Positions 1 through 13,615 of a stretch of 64,000 nucleotides of DNA are shown piece after piece. Position 1 is the stretch's first letter. Each line of letters opens with the position of its first letter. The notes beneath the pieces are model-generated. The model was not told the origin of the DNA, made no database searches, and was given only the letters and a program-made list of their open reading frames with translations. The DNA is from Sclerurus mexicanus (lineage: Eukaryota; Chordata; Aves; Passeriformes; Furnariidae). The DNA lies in NCBI GenBank assembly GCA_013396755.1, contig VWZF01003005.1:612913-676912 (forward strand). The letters run 5' to 3'. The translations under genes were made by a program, and so were the position numbers.

Positions 1-3000
1 ATCTTGTTTTAAACCCTCAAATTATTGTTCCATAACACTTCACTGCTTCAAAAGTTGCTTAGGAGCTTCTGCCCTTTAGAGATGGAGTAGTGAGGAGAAG
101 TGGTTGGTTAAGCCTCTTCATATGCAGCTTTTCAGTTTACTATTATGGAAAACTCCAGAGCTCCATCAAGTGTGGGACACTGCCTTTTCAAGGATCTGGA
201 AAATTACCTTTAAATTTATAGCAAAACACTATTGACAGATGACAACTTTTCTGAACTGTTATTTTCCAATTTTTGCTCTGCTAAATTGTTTGTAGGAGCT
301 ATGAGATATTGCTTATGTAGAAATAAGGCTTTGTCATGTTTTTAAATGTTATGAATTGTGCCTTTCACCCCAGGGAATGTGTACTTCATTCTTAGGAGGA
401 GAGATACCACTACTGGAAGTCTAGTTACCTACAAGAAGACACTCATATTGTCTGCAATTTTGAAATTAATGGCCTAGCAAATGCCTTGTGCAAGTATCTA
501 CTGCATAGGTCAATAGAGACACTGCAGTTCTTGCATGTAATGTTTTTTCCTACCTCAGGACTTCATAGCAAGAAAAGGTCATTTTGCAGTGAACTAGATG
601 AGATTTCAGCTGCATCTCTGTGTTTATCTGCAGTAATTTATTACACCAAACATACTCAGATAAACTGCTGAGTCATGCTGCTTTGTTTTATGAGGAAAAT
701 GTGTAGTTTAAATAGATACTAATTACCACATTTTCATAGATATCCTGATAATTTGGATGAAATACGTAGCTGACAGGCAAATGTTAATTTTTGTCATGGC
801 ACCTGCCATTTTGTCAGCCACATTACAAAAGCTAAAAGCAATAGCTAAAAATTCATTCTTTTTAGAAAGAGAATGTCTTTTGACAGTAAGTCCAAAGTTT
901 TCAATTGTTAATTATTTCCATAATTAATTGCCTTATTTTTAAATTGCCATTTTATTTCCTGATAAAAGTTATTTAAATCCAACTAGATGCCTTTGTCCTT
1001 GCTAACCTTACTATGTCTTTTTGAGCTCTCCACACTAAAAATTATTCTCTTCAGACAGGGTTTACAGAATATTGTGCCTAAAGAAACTACACATAGATTT
1101 TGATAATCCAGAGACCTCTTTCAGTCTTCTCTTTTCACAGACAGAACTGTTCAGTCATGTCATAAATAGTCCTATAATATTGTAAAGAGCTTAAACATCT
1201 TAAAGAATTCTCTGTAGTGAGGTTTTTCCAGACATTTGATCGCTCTTGTGACCTTTAATTAACTCATTAATGGTTTCTTCTTCTTTTTATAGCAAGCATA
1301 TCTGAACACAGTGTTATCAACAATGTTCACAATGAAAGTTCCATAAAGAGGTAAAGATCCATAAAAATGTCTTCTTACAAGTCTGTAGGTCACATTGGCC
1401 TTGTTAGCAGCAGCATCATGCTTGGGTGACCCTGCTCATTGGGTTAAGTACCATGGATGCTGTATTCTTTCCAACATACATGCTTCTGTATTGTAAATAG
1501 GTATTTTGATTCTGAATTCATTTCCTTTGAGTATTTTAAATAACTTCTGTATTGCTGCACACAAATAGCTATGTATTTTTTAACATTATTAATAATTCTA
1601 TCACTTCTAAATATCTTATTTACGTCACTTTTAATACATTTTGTTCTTTAAGTGATTGTCCATATGAGCATTCACACTGGCAGTGCACATACACTAAACA
1701 ACTTAAGTTGGGGACATTTCAACCCTATGTGCCAGTGTATTCCTCTTCCTTGCTGTACTGTGCACAAGTTATAATGAGAACGGTGTGCTCATTGTCTTAA
1801 GATCTTCTCAGCAATCTGGCTAAATTAGGACTTCTCTGGAAGTTCATATCCTTGTCACTGGCCTAACTGAATACTGCTTCTATCTCTTTTCAGATTGTAA
1901 ATCAATTACCTTTCTGTTTTTGTAATATTTTTTAGTATTCTCTCCTTCAAACCCTTACCTCCCTTTAGCAATAACTTGGATCTGAAGGGGTTCATATTGT
2001 AGGAAACACCACTAGGAAAAAATAACTCTACAAAATATACTACTCCCAGTGCTTTCAACCAAAGGCGCATACCAAGTGGTAGATGTCAGGTTTAGGAGCC
2101 TACTCTGCTTCCCTCTTGGACTCACCTAGTTGTGTACAACGTCAACTTGCTACTAAGAGCTCTTAGAAAGAAAGGTGTAAGAAGTTATAGTATGGTCTCA
2201 GTGCTTCTTCCCTTAGGAGCTGCTTTTTTGCTGAGGCTGTCCCCCTTGGTCCCCACCTGGACTGCATTGCAGCTGCACTGCAGTCACATCAGTGCCATCT
2301 AACTTATCAATCTGGACCCTGACCCACAGATTTGACTACTTAAAGGAAAACCGTTTTCTTCCATTTGGAGTGGTCATTGGATTCAGCTGTTTGTACTCAA
2401 AGATAGTGTTAGGAAAATGAGTCTCTTCCTGTAGGTCACCAGGCTTCTCTTCCTGCAACCCATTTATCTTTGAGGTTTTGGTAAGAATGAGGCATGAGGA
2501 TGCTTAATGAAATGTGAAAGAAAAATAAATTACTAGTAAGTAGAGGTTTTGTGAACTGTGTTGCCCTGAAAGAAGTTCGCAGCCCATGTGCCTTGCTGAC
2601 TCTCAGGACCATGTTTTATTATATTTTGGTTTTCTTTTAAATAAAAAGTCTGTCAGATTGAAAGGAATGTAAATTTATATGGAGTGAAGGAGAGGTGATA
2701 TGGGCACGGTGATGGTGTTACTCTTAGAGCTAAAAGGTGTGTGCTCAGCCTTGGATGCTTGGGCATAGACATGGTTATGTACAATAGTGCTCAGACTTGC
2801 TATGCAAAATGCTCAACATAAAAATATATTTCTCAGTAAATTGGATTTAGAAATCTGCCAGGAAGTTCAATTGCAAGCCATTCAATCTGTGCTACTGTGC
2901 TAATTTTTTACACCAGAATGTTGAATAACACTAAATTGTGTTTGTATAAATCTAAATTATCACATGAAGTCGTTATTTTAAACAAATATTCTCGTTAAAA

Positions 3001-6000
3001 AAAAGTCTGTGTGCCATAGTAAGGGAAACAAACTCAAAAATTACAGCTGCATTGGTTCTTGAGGTACTTCTAGTTGAAATGAAGCTTTGTGCATGATCAT
3101 TGGTAAAGTAAATTTGACATGTCGATAAAAATCTGTTTAACCTTTTTAAAATGCTGTAGTGATGACAGTAAACACCCTCCCCGAACTTCCTCTCCCTGTA
3201 TTTCCTTATTTCACTGAAACCTGACACTCTCCTTCCAAATCCTTACCAGAGCCACTAATGAATTCTTTCCGGCCTCCTCCAATTTTAATGTATTTTCAGA
3301 TGGCAGAGATTCAAAAAGGAATAAAAAGGAAAAAGAGAATTGAGAGAGAATAGAAAAGTCATAGATTTAACTACTTACAACTTCTATATTCAACTCTTTT
3401 GTATCTACTGAAACCCATTTCTTGAACTTAATTTGATCCTTTTAAAAGGAGGAGTTGGTGTCTAGGTGAAGTGTTCAAACAGTTTTTATGAGCAGAAGTG
3501 GGACTGTAGGGTAGACCCTACTAAATCTGTTTTTAGAATATAATTTACAGAAGGTTTTATCCCTACTTAAGAATGTTTTTATACAATATAGGAAAAGAAG
3601 TCCCAAATGTGAAGAGGTTACTTAATCCTTCTCCTTTCTTGGTGGCAGGATCAAGAATACTTGAAACATTCTCAACAGATGTCTGTCTTAACTCTCTCTA
3701 CAAAATCTGGATCTTCTGCACCTTTCCTAGATGAGCTGTTCCCCTCAGTTTTTATCTCTGGGGAATATTTTCCATTTTACCCATCTTAACTAACCCACAA
3801 TGCAGTCTAGGCCTGGGAATTGCCTTGGATATAAATAAGGGTTATTACTTGCCTCCTTATTGCAACCTTCTGTGCACCTGAAGACTATTGCCCCCCTCTC
3901 AGTTACCCCTTTAATAAGGCAAACAAGCCCAGTTTCCTCCATTGTGGCTTGTAGGACGTGTTTTCTAGAGCTCTGATATTTTGTGTTGTCTGACTTTCTC
4001 CAGGCAGTCCAGGTGGTTTTCTGTAATGTTAAACACTTTGGCAGGATTATTTGTCTTTTTAAGTACAATTTGACTTTTCAGATGACCTTGAAATACAATG
4101 TGCTATTGTCTTTTCACTTTTCCATTTCCAAAAGTTTGTTTAAAAATTAAATTACTTGAGGTCAGATGGAATCCATGTTTAAACAAGTATTGTCTACCAG
4201 TGCTGCACCGAAACTCTCTCCAGGTTCATTGCTCTTTCACCACTCTGTCCTATGCAGTAATTTTCCTGCTTTCAGAGTGTAGTTACATAAACCACTATGC
4301 ACTTAATTGAAATAGAGAAGTTATTTTTGTTTATTTGCTGTAACCAAAATCTAACATAAATGTGTAGTATTTATCTTTTTACTCCAAAAGTAAGAAAAAG
4401 AAAATTGTGTTTGGTGCTTTGAACTACTGCAATTTAAAATGGTTTCATATTTTAAATATTATTAATGTGATTCAGGAGGATATTAGACTGAAAAAAGAGA
4501 AACAAAATGGATGCAACACTGATGCCCTTTACTCGGTTACTGGGAAGTCTGCGAGATCCCTCAAATCTTGTACCCTGGAATTGCAAGGAAGTATGTTCTC
4601 TCAGCCTTTTTGTAACTCTAGATCCCTCCCTCTTAACATCACAGAGGAGTTTTTTAGCAACTAGTTGCATTTGAAGGCTCTTTCACAGTCTTATTCTGTT
4701 GACTTTGTGAGAACATTCTGCTTCCAGCTAATATGCATTTGGGGCTGCTCTGTATTTTAATAAACTAACTGTTACCTTTCTCCTGAACTGTTATTTATAT
4801 CCAGTGCTTTGGATTTTCTATTTTACTACTAGGTAATAAAAATGGAGTAAAGAATTGCATCTGACTTTTCCCAAATTCATTACTTTGAATACTACAAACC
4901 ATTCTTTAAACAACTTCATCAAGAAGCAGTCCTTTTCCTCTGTCACTTCCATTTGTGGCATCCTTAGTTTTTCTCAGATATTCTTGTTAAAATTGTCTCA
5001 AAAGGTATTTTATGCTCTTAAATGTAATTCCATTTCCTTCTTTCATGTCTCTCTCTGCCAATAAATGGTGTCCTCTTCTATGTCTTTTTTCATCACTCGG
5101 AACAGTTCTTGCATTCCTCACATATCTTTTTTTCAAAGTACATTTTTTTTCTTGTACAAAATCTTTCAGGTGTATCTTTTACTCTATGAAAATTAGGACT
5201 GGTTTACTCTTTGGAAAAATAGCAGTTTCACTCCTACTACTGGATTTACTTTGTTTGATTAGTCAGATTAGTGCTTTTAAATATTTGTGGACATCTGATA
5301 TGCTGGTCCCATTCAAACTCCATTCAGCATCCTTATCCCCACTTCCCATTTTTTTCAGATGGCCGTTCAATAAAAACCTCAAAAATGTAAACCAACCTGC
5401 CTGCTACTCTCCCCTAGATAGTCTGTGCAAAGAAGGATAAGCTCTTTTCTAAAAGCACTAAAATGCAAAAGCAAAAGTCAAGTCCCAGCTGTTCAATATT
5501 CTCAGCCTCTCATTAAGTGTGAGGAACTGCTCATGAAATATGAGAGACACAAGAGAGAGGAGATACGAGAGTATATTTGCTTGTGACAAGTGTAACAAGA
5601 GCAATAGGTTTCAGTCACACCCATATGGGCTGGGAAAATGTTATGGGCCATGGCCTATTATGGATCATGATAGAGCATGCATAACCATGCAGATGTAAAC
5701 TTACTACAGTCAAGTTTTTAAGCGAAGGTCCTTCTCAGTTCTTTAAGCTAATTGTAGAAATGCTGTAAGGAAATTAAGCCTAGATTTATTCCTGAACATT
5801 GTATGCGAGCATCCCTGCATGGCTAAAGGGGGGAGAAAATCAGGAAACTGACTGAAAACAGTGTTTAGGAGATAATTTGCAATCTGAAGTCAGGAAGGAG
5901 ACACGGAAATTATTTAAACTACCACGAGAGGCTTAGAGGACAAGGACATTTATTTAAAATATTCTAAATATGCCAAAAAAGTTGTTCAAAAGCAGAGTTA

Positions 6001-6697
6001 AAGAGATCACTGGGAGTAAAGATCATAAGAACAGGCAGTCTGAGACAAAGGAAGTGAGCATCAAGCCCATATCTTGTTGCTAGCCATAGCTTATTCCTGT
6101 GAAAAAATGGAGAGGATAATCTTATACATGTACTTCCTCAGTGATCTATCTGAGCACGAGGAAGTCTGTTTGTTCAGTCTGTTTGTCTGGTTCAGTTACT
6201 TAATGAACCAAAATTGATGTGGCATTTAACTGATTTTGATATCCACAAGTTAAGTGGCACACTTTTTCAGCTCAGCTGCGTTAAGTTGTGAAAAATAATT
6301 TACATAAGGTGTGAAAAAATAATTTCCTTTTGTTTATTTTAGTCATTGCCTGCATAATTTTATTTCGTGAGCACTTAAGTCTCAAATAGTATAAAGCTCA
6401 GATCACTGTGTGCCTGTTCTAAAATTTCTTCTTGCTACTTTTATTGGATTTTTCACGTTCAGCAGGTATCAGCTTTCTCATTATAGGTCATCAAATGTGA
6501 CTACTCAAGCAGTAAGATGGTACGAAATTTGTGTAGCCTTTTTTAATTTTCTGCTTTTAGCAGATAGTGGAAAATTACTGTATTGATGACTACACAGGAT
6601 AATGAATTTTCAGGCTCTAGTGGTGTCTAACAAGCCCAAACTTTCTTAAAACATTGAATAGGAAGTTTCCTGTAGCATTTAAAGAACAGTGTAATAT

Positions 6698-7460
6698 TGT
6701 GGTGGGTTAGCTATGGCTTGCAGCCAAACTCTATGTAGCTACTAACACACTTCCCCCAAACCCCAGTAGGAAAAGGAGAGAAAATAGGGGAGAAAAAAGA
6801 AGAAAACAGGCACGAGAAAGCTTGTGGGTCAAGACAGGCAAATCACTAACCAGTTTCTGCTGTGGGCAAAATGGACTGAACGTTGAGAAAATTAACTTCC
6901 TGACAACTAACACAACTTTGGCTAGTTAGAAGCAAAAGAGACAGATAAGGTAGCCACATCTTTCCTCCCACCTTTCCAGACTCAACTTTACTCCTTCACT
7001 CCCAGTTCCCCTACCACTGTTCAAGCAGCATGGAGGGGAATAGAGGGGTGGTCAGTACATGGGAGTTCCTTCCTCTCTGCTGCTGCTGTTTCCTCCTCAT
7101 GGTTTTCTTCTGCTCCAGCGTGGGCTCTCCAGGAGGCTGCAGTTTCGTCAGGCATATCCATCTGCTCTGATCTCCATGGGCTGTAGTGTGGATATCTGCT
7201 CCAGAATGGAGCTTTTCCTCATCTGTTGACCTTGATGTTCCCTCAGCTGTGTCTCACTCCTTTTGTTTCCTCTTTCTCTCTCTTGTCTGGCTTTTCATGC
7301 CCTTCTTCACACGCATTTTCCCATAGATACCACCAACTTTGCTGATGGTCTCAGTTGTTTCTCCCATGATTCTGTGGTAGAGCCACTGACCTCTTTCCAC
7401 AGAGGCCTCCTCTGCAGCTCCTCTGCTTCTAAAACACTGCCACCCACATCCAGTGGACAC
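6698..7460. mobile_element. Degenerate solo LTR, avian endogenous-retrovirus type (copy 1)
   Basis: The block opens with TGTGGTGGGTT and closes near ACTGCCACCCACATCCAG, followed by a CA. It contains several 'ctgctccag...' units and a C/T-rich core. The copy at 56954 shares the same order of landmarks: tgtggtgggtt, 'aaatcact.acca', 'gcagca...aggggtgg', 'ctgctcca', 'tgggct..agtgtgg', and a TTTGTTTCCTCTTTCTCTC-like tract. This matches my memory of a common bird LTR with repeated 'tgctccagcgtgggtc' modules; I do not assign a family name. No internal retroviral genes flank it, so it is probably a solo LTR. No clear target-site duplication was found, and the right boundary is approximate. Several small open frames inside are chance. 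Confidence 0.6.
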
Positions 7461-10400
7461 AGAGGTCTCACAGAAGAGACATGGGGACCCCAGTAGCTGC
7501 AGTGACAAGGCAGGCAGAGGGAACTCTTGGTGACAGCTGGTGCACGCACTGTGTTGTGTGTTCTGTGAAACCATGGACACAGTCTTCTGCAACCTTTTTT
7601 CAGCTTTTCAGTCCCATCTTTCTCCTAGTTGTTACCACTAACTTTGTATTCTCAGAAGGCAAAAATGGCCCTGATAATTGTTCCTGTTTATTTTGTCACT
7701 TGGCTCTAAAACCTGTTCTACTGCAGCAGTAATTTGTATCAACTTCTTTGATTCATAGCCCAGAATTAACAGTTTTGCATCTTCTCAATCTTCTGTTTTT
7801 GATAGGAGTGAAAAGTTATTGTAGATTTTTAGCAGTCTTTCTGCAGTACATTTTATGTTCCTTTGGCCCTGCCAACTTTGTGGTAAACTCCTTGAGGACA
7901 AGAATCCTTAGTTTCTATTGTTCAGAGAAAGTTGTTTCTCTAGAACTTTGTTTTTCATGCTTTTTCACGATTTTATGCTCTTCTCTATTCCTTATGTTTG
8001 GAAAGAATGGCAGCTTTGGAAGACTGCCTATCTCCAGTTACATATGTGATCCTTTAGAAATGCTCTAGCCAGAGTAGATCCTCACACCTGCCTTCTATCC
8101 CAATGCTAAGCTAGACTGTCTACTGTGATCTTTCAAATGTGAGAGGGAAAATAAGGTTATAAATTGGTCTTGTTAAATTCCCTTTTCTTTATAGGTCACA
8201 TCTGGTTCTGTTCATGATTCAGTCCATCACAGATACCTTTAATAAATGCCCTTTACAGCCTTGAAGGGAACCCTCAGGCAGCCCAGGGCTGATATACTGC
8301 AACAACTGCATTTCTTTTTTTGCCTAATTAAGAAAAAGGCCTAGTGTTCACAGGGATTTTGTGCAGCTGTAACACTGTCCACACTGACAACACTCTTCAA
8401 AAGCACATTTATAATAAAGAGGTTTATTCGCATTGTACGGATTGCTGGCCAAAATCTTTCTGTGATAAATAGAATTTTAAATTGATAACAGCTCAATGTT
8501 CTCCCCACATTTAAAAAAAAAATAAAGAAAAAAAAGGTATTGCCCCAGTAGTCTTCCTGCATTTCAAGTAATTCTTCCAGGTTATTTTAAAATACATCCT
8601 TGCACTTGCTAAGAAAGAACATTTGTTTTCTGGTACCAGAGGGGAAAAAATATGTTCAGCTTGTTAGAGGAGATATAAAAATAGAAGATGGAAGTTGGTG
8701 TGCCTGGGACTGTTATTGTGACATGCAAATGCTTTGCAAATATGCCCAAGGATGTGTGGGGTTCTTGTTGTTCTAACAAAATAATTTAATCAAAATCACA
8801 AGCTTTTGTTTTTCTTTTTTACACCAGCTTTTTAGGTTAAACATTTCTTTTATACATAATCTTTTGTTACTCTATTAATATATGTTTTTCTAATTGCTTG
8901 AGTGTTGATTGCTTATCTTGTGTGTGTCCTGTGATAAACTTTGTCTCTGTTTTTCCTCATTTTGTGTAAACTGTAGGGCTCATTTTTCTTTTCCATATGC
9001 ATTTTCTAGAGTTCTTGTAAATTAATGTGTGCATATTCAATGAGTTTGAGGAACAAACGGTATGTCACAACCCAATTTAGAATCAGTAGCATATGAATAA
9101 CATATTGCTGTTAACTGAAGCCCCATTGATTTTTGCATCTAAAATGCAATTAAATATTATTGTTGTTGTTATGTTTTTGTTCAAACTCTGAGCAAAGTGT
9201 CTTAATTATGCCAACAGACTATCATTAAAAATCTGTGTAATTCTATAAATAGATGTACTATAACTTACATAAATCACTGTAACACAGTTTCTGCCTAATT
9301 TTTTTCATTCAGTTAAAATTTTTATCTAGCCAGTAAAAGACAGAAGCACATTGTTGCATAGCATAGCATACATTAGCATTTTAAAGATATGACTGTCTGA
9401 AGGTGAACTGGTTGACAGGTATGAAGAGTATGAATAATGATGCACTGAAGAGAAAAGGAAGAGGCAGCAGCATAGTGTAATATGCCTGTAATGCAAACGT
9501 GGATGCAATAGATGATCCTCAGGAAACTCTGATAAGTTCAGAAGAACCACACATGTTTGGGATGCTTTAAAATGCAGGCAGTTGTGAGATCTGCAAATTT
9601 CTGCTTTACTGTCTGGGATGTACTATAGAAAAAGAATCAAATCATCTTCATATTTGTTGAGACTTTGGTAAAAAAAAGTCTGTGTGTAGAAAAACAGCCA
9701 TCCATTTTGAGGAGAGAGACTTTTCTACATTGTGATGAAAATGTAGAAGCCACGTGATAAGTGTCTGTTAGTCATAGTGAGGATTTATGGTTATTTCCAG
9801 AAAAAGCATGCTTTTACTTTCTATACTAGTAGGAGTAAAGTAAGTGATCAGAGTCTCAGTGACAAGATAAAAACTTCCAATGCTATGAAAATAGATAAGG
9901 ACTTCAACCCTTTTGGGATCTTGCATAGTCAATGAAGCAAGACAACTAGACACTTAAGCTGTGTACTGTGGAGAGCCATGAGAGACATATTGAACCTGTC
10001 TTGAACTTGGGTTGGAGGAAGCTGAAGGAGTGGCTACAATTATTCTTGAAAATAACATTGCAAGTTTTCGAAAGGGATTCAATATCCTTTTAAACCCCAA
10101 AACTGCAATAAAATATAATCCTGCTCACTGACATCACTATTAGAATTAAGAAAATTCTAACAGCATATACAGCATACATCAAAGGATTTTTAGCCTCTAC
10201 AGATGCCATGAAATGCTCTCAAGATGACTGATCCTGACAGAGTTTTATAGGGAATCCCTCAAACCTTGTTTCAGAAAGCTTCAAGCTGCTCATGAATTGA
10301 TCCAGTTCAGTGATACTTCTCAGATTTAAAAACATGAACATATGCAATCCTCATTGAAAATGATTGGCACATTCCGAAAACCCCATTTAAATCCTAATTA

Positions 10401-11340
10401 AAATCTGTGGTGCAGGGACAAGGGGGAAAAAGACACAATGTGTATGCACAGCAGGCTTCAAAACCACCTTAGTCTGTGTTTTCAGAGCTGGAAGGGTTGT
10501 TGCTTGTTACCCTGGGTACCTTTGCTCTGTGTTGGATGGGCCAAACATTTAGTCCATGAAAGTACTTGACCAGAGTTATCCCAACAAGCTACTGGTACTC
10601 ATTTTTGCATCCTCCTCCTGTCAGCTTTTGTAGCCTCTTTGTCCTTGTATGCCTGCTTCAAAGGGCATTCTACCATATTCTCTTCTGGGAAAGAGATTTA
10701 CTGTGGAATAGTAATTTTCAAGGAAGTTTTGTTTTCTTAATACTCATGAAAAATTTGATACAAGATCAGTTTACGGTTCAGTCATGTCTTTGTCTAGTAT
10801 ATCACATTTTTTAGAGAAGAGCTGCATTGCTACTGGACTCAGACAACCATTGCCAAAACTCTTCTGTCTCTTTTTGAGCATAAGCATAGACTCTACACAC
10901 CATTGTTGCCTTTTAAGTGACTCACTGCCTTCTGCCCTTTCCAAGCATAATTGAAACTTTCTTTCATGAAATAAACGCTTCACCCTAAAACAACGAGGGA
11001 CAACGGAGACATCAGAACAACGAGGCACTTATCTGTAATGAAACACATTTTCACTGAGAGGGAAAAACAGTGGGTAGTGTAACTGAGAAGTCTAGCATTA
11101 GTTGACAAGAAATGCACAAAGTCACTTACAGTACCTTCAGTACAGTGGCTTTTCTCAAATGATGCTGGAATTTCAACCTGTTAATATGTGTAGGTAATTG
11201 GATATATTTTTAAGAAGCAGGGAAGTAAATAAAATAACTGATATGGTATGATGCAAGGTTTTCATTCCATGGAAATGTTTGCTTGAGTTGGTCAGGTGAT
11301 TAGCATAACCTTATTGAATTAATTGATTTCTTAGTCTGAA

Positions 11341-11520
11341 AAGCCCCCATATTAAAAATAAAAACAAAAAAAATAATAACCCCCCCCACAAAACAATTCT
11401 CTTTTGTTGTTTGTTTTTTTTCCTTTTCTCTTGGCGGGGGGAAAATCTGTGTGGCCAGCCGTTGGGTTTGGCAGGGAGCCAACCCAAACCTCCACACAAA
11501 CAAATAAAAAACCACACCAA
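11341..11520. repeat. Low-complexity A/C and T/G block with hairpin
   Basis: An A-rich tract followed by a C7-8 run is mirrored 60-100 bases later by T-rich and GGGGGG tracts. A stem of about ten base pairs with one bulge and a five-base loop lies at about 11461-11490 (gttgggtttggc with gccaacccaaac). No protein or known repeat was recognised. It may be an old retroposon end or simply slippage-prone DNA. Confidence 0.4.
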
Positions 11521-11945
11521 AACTAAAATACCCTCTAAAGAGCTTTGTATTTTGTGAGGTAGATTTGGCATTGGGAACGTTCTGGCATCAGCTGCAGGGT
11601 GAGTGCAATGAGAGCTGCTTCTGAGTTACTGATGTGTTAACAGGGATGCAGGGTTGTTTACCCCTCAGTGAAAGATGTGCTCTTGGGTGAATTAACAAAC
11701 AGCACTGGAAGGACTGTTGTAACCACACCATACCCACAGCTTTGAGGTAATTATAAATAGTGCAGTGTTGTCACTGTATCCCCATTGCCAAAAGTTCCTT
11801 CCTGTCTTGTGTCTGATATTCCTTTGTGGCGCAATACCTATGCAGGAGAATATGCTCGCAAAATTTCTTCATTCACAAAAGGAATATTTTAGCTTTTCAA
11901 CTGTGGAGTTGCAGTGTTAGGTTCTTTTTTCAAATGCACTAGACA

Positions 11946-12080
11946 TAAAATCCTAGAATGATTTGGACTGAAGGAACCATAAAGATCATCAAGTTCCAAC
12001 CACCCTGCCATGGGAAGGGATACCTTCCACTACATCAGGTTGCTCATAGCCCCATCCAGCCTGGCCTCGAATGATGTAGG
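11946..12080 (-). mobile_element. CR1 LINE 3' end, minus strand
   Basis: Reading the + strand, 'aaagatcatcaagttccaac', 'caccctgccatgggaaggga', 'accttccactacatcaggtt' and 'gctcatagccccatccagcc' are the reverse complement of the conserved 3' untranslated end of avian CR1 elements. The remnant starts near 'cctagaatgatttggactg', which corresponds to the eroded 3' terminal repeat. CR1 copies are usually 5'-truncated, as here. Confidence in the family is high; the exact 5' break is uncertain. Confidence 0.88.
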
Positions 12081-13479
12081 ATAACTTATATTTGGATGTT
12101 ATGTAGTATCCATTGTTGAAGTGTGCTGTATTATTGAAATGAAAGGAGGTTTTTAATATACAGATGTGAAAAAAGAGTATTTTTGTAAGCAATTACAGCA
12201 GAATAAGAAGATGGCATGGTAGGTTCTCATTAATTTGTGTTTTAATTTCATTTGAATTGTATTATGTGAGTCACAGCTTTAAGAAGTTGGAAAAGTACAA
12301 ATTTAAGACGTATCTGTGCCCTTTGAAATTGTTAGGTGGTATGCATCACTTAATTGTATGAATTACAAATAGAAAAAAGGCACTTGTTTAGAGAGGTATC
12401 TCTAGATATGCCTTAAACACACTCAAGTTACCTACTTGTTTAAGTCATGTCAGGTGAATTCAAGTGCCTTTGATAGAGAATACGTATAAAAAGAAACAGT
12501 AAAATTTTTAAAGGACTAGCCTGTGTTGCATACCTTGCCTGATTTGTCTTCTTGCAATTTCATGAAAATTATAAAAATCAATCATAAGAAGGATACTTAT
12601 GCTTCACCATTGAAAGCAAAGTATTAATTTAGGTTATTGTAGACCAGCTAGTTGTTCTCAGTCAAAAAAAAAAAAAGAGTAAAAAGAAAGGAATATAAAG
12701 ACATTCAGTTTAGTGCATTTCTAATGTTTAATACTTTGTTATCATGTATGCAAAGTGGTAATAAAGTAATTTTAAATAAGTACAAAAGCATCTGAAATTT
12801 TGCTTAGATGAAAGGGGGTACTAAAAAAATTGAAAAACTAACAAGATATTTTTTATCTTTTTGGAAAATAAAATCAGCATTGAGAAGAGAAGTTTTAATG
12901 TAAAATAAACAATTATTAGAAAGAAACACTTTACAGAAATTAATTGATTTATCTTTTTTAGAGTAAGATCATATTCAGGAACTATGCCATGTGATTCCCT
13001 ATAATAAATCTAGTGAATAATTTTTTTAATGCTTCTGCACTCCTTGTGGAACAAGGGAGTTTCCTACATTTATGGAATACTCATTGCAGCATTTATCTCA
13101 AGGTGAAGTGCGAGGAGGAGAGGTCAAGGAATAGATAGACTAAATAAAATAAGTGGTATTAAATCTTCATGTCTGTGTATTCAGCAGAGAGATCCAAAGA
13201 AGCTCAGGAATGGAATAACTGAAATGCTGCTGCCACCTCTTATGTGGAGTCTGTCACCAAGAGCTGGGCTGATACTGCAGGGCAAGAGGGAGGCAACTCT
13301 GGTAGGAGCTTTGGCAGAGCTTCAAGGGAGACCAGAGATCTACTGGCTTAGAAACCTGGTGTCTGTTTTGGGCATATCGGTGGAAGCAGAATGTAACATC
13401 ACTGCACTGTTGTTGAGGGTGAGGTACGGAAGAAAAGTCAAGACAGCTTTTGCAAAGGAAAAAATAAGAATTCTCTGAA

Positions 13480-13615
13480 GGTTTCAAACCTTGTGGGTGC
13501 AAATGATCCACTTGATATGGGCTACCTGGATTTCTGGAAGACAAGATCCCTCACAAAGGGGTCTTGAAGAAAATAAGCAGTCATGGGACAAGAAAAATGT
13601 CTTTGCATGACCAAA
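13480..13615 (+). mobile_element. LINE reverse-transcriptase fragment (frameshifted)
   Basis: Translation gives GYLDFWK at about 13519-13539 and, after a one-frame shift with a lost 'AF' pair, DKIPHKGVLKKISSHGTR at about 13543-13596. This fits the YLDFSKAFDKVPHK block of reverse transcriptases in CR1/L2-type LINEs, followed by a typical LLKKI..HG helix. The preceding 'cttgtgggtgcaaatgatcc' may belong to the same element. It is clearly dead. Which LINE family it comes from cannot be told from this little sequence. Confidence 0.5.

Noticed and set aside
5012..5440. 142-codon open frame, longest on the plus strand
   Set aside because: Composition is low-complexity Phe/Leu/Ser from T-rich DNA, and there is no domain or splice context. 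Judged chance.
7254..7732. Overlapping open frames on both strands
   Set aside because: Both lie in or next to the LTR copy at 6698 and have no protein-like features.
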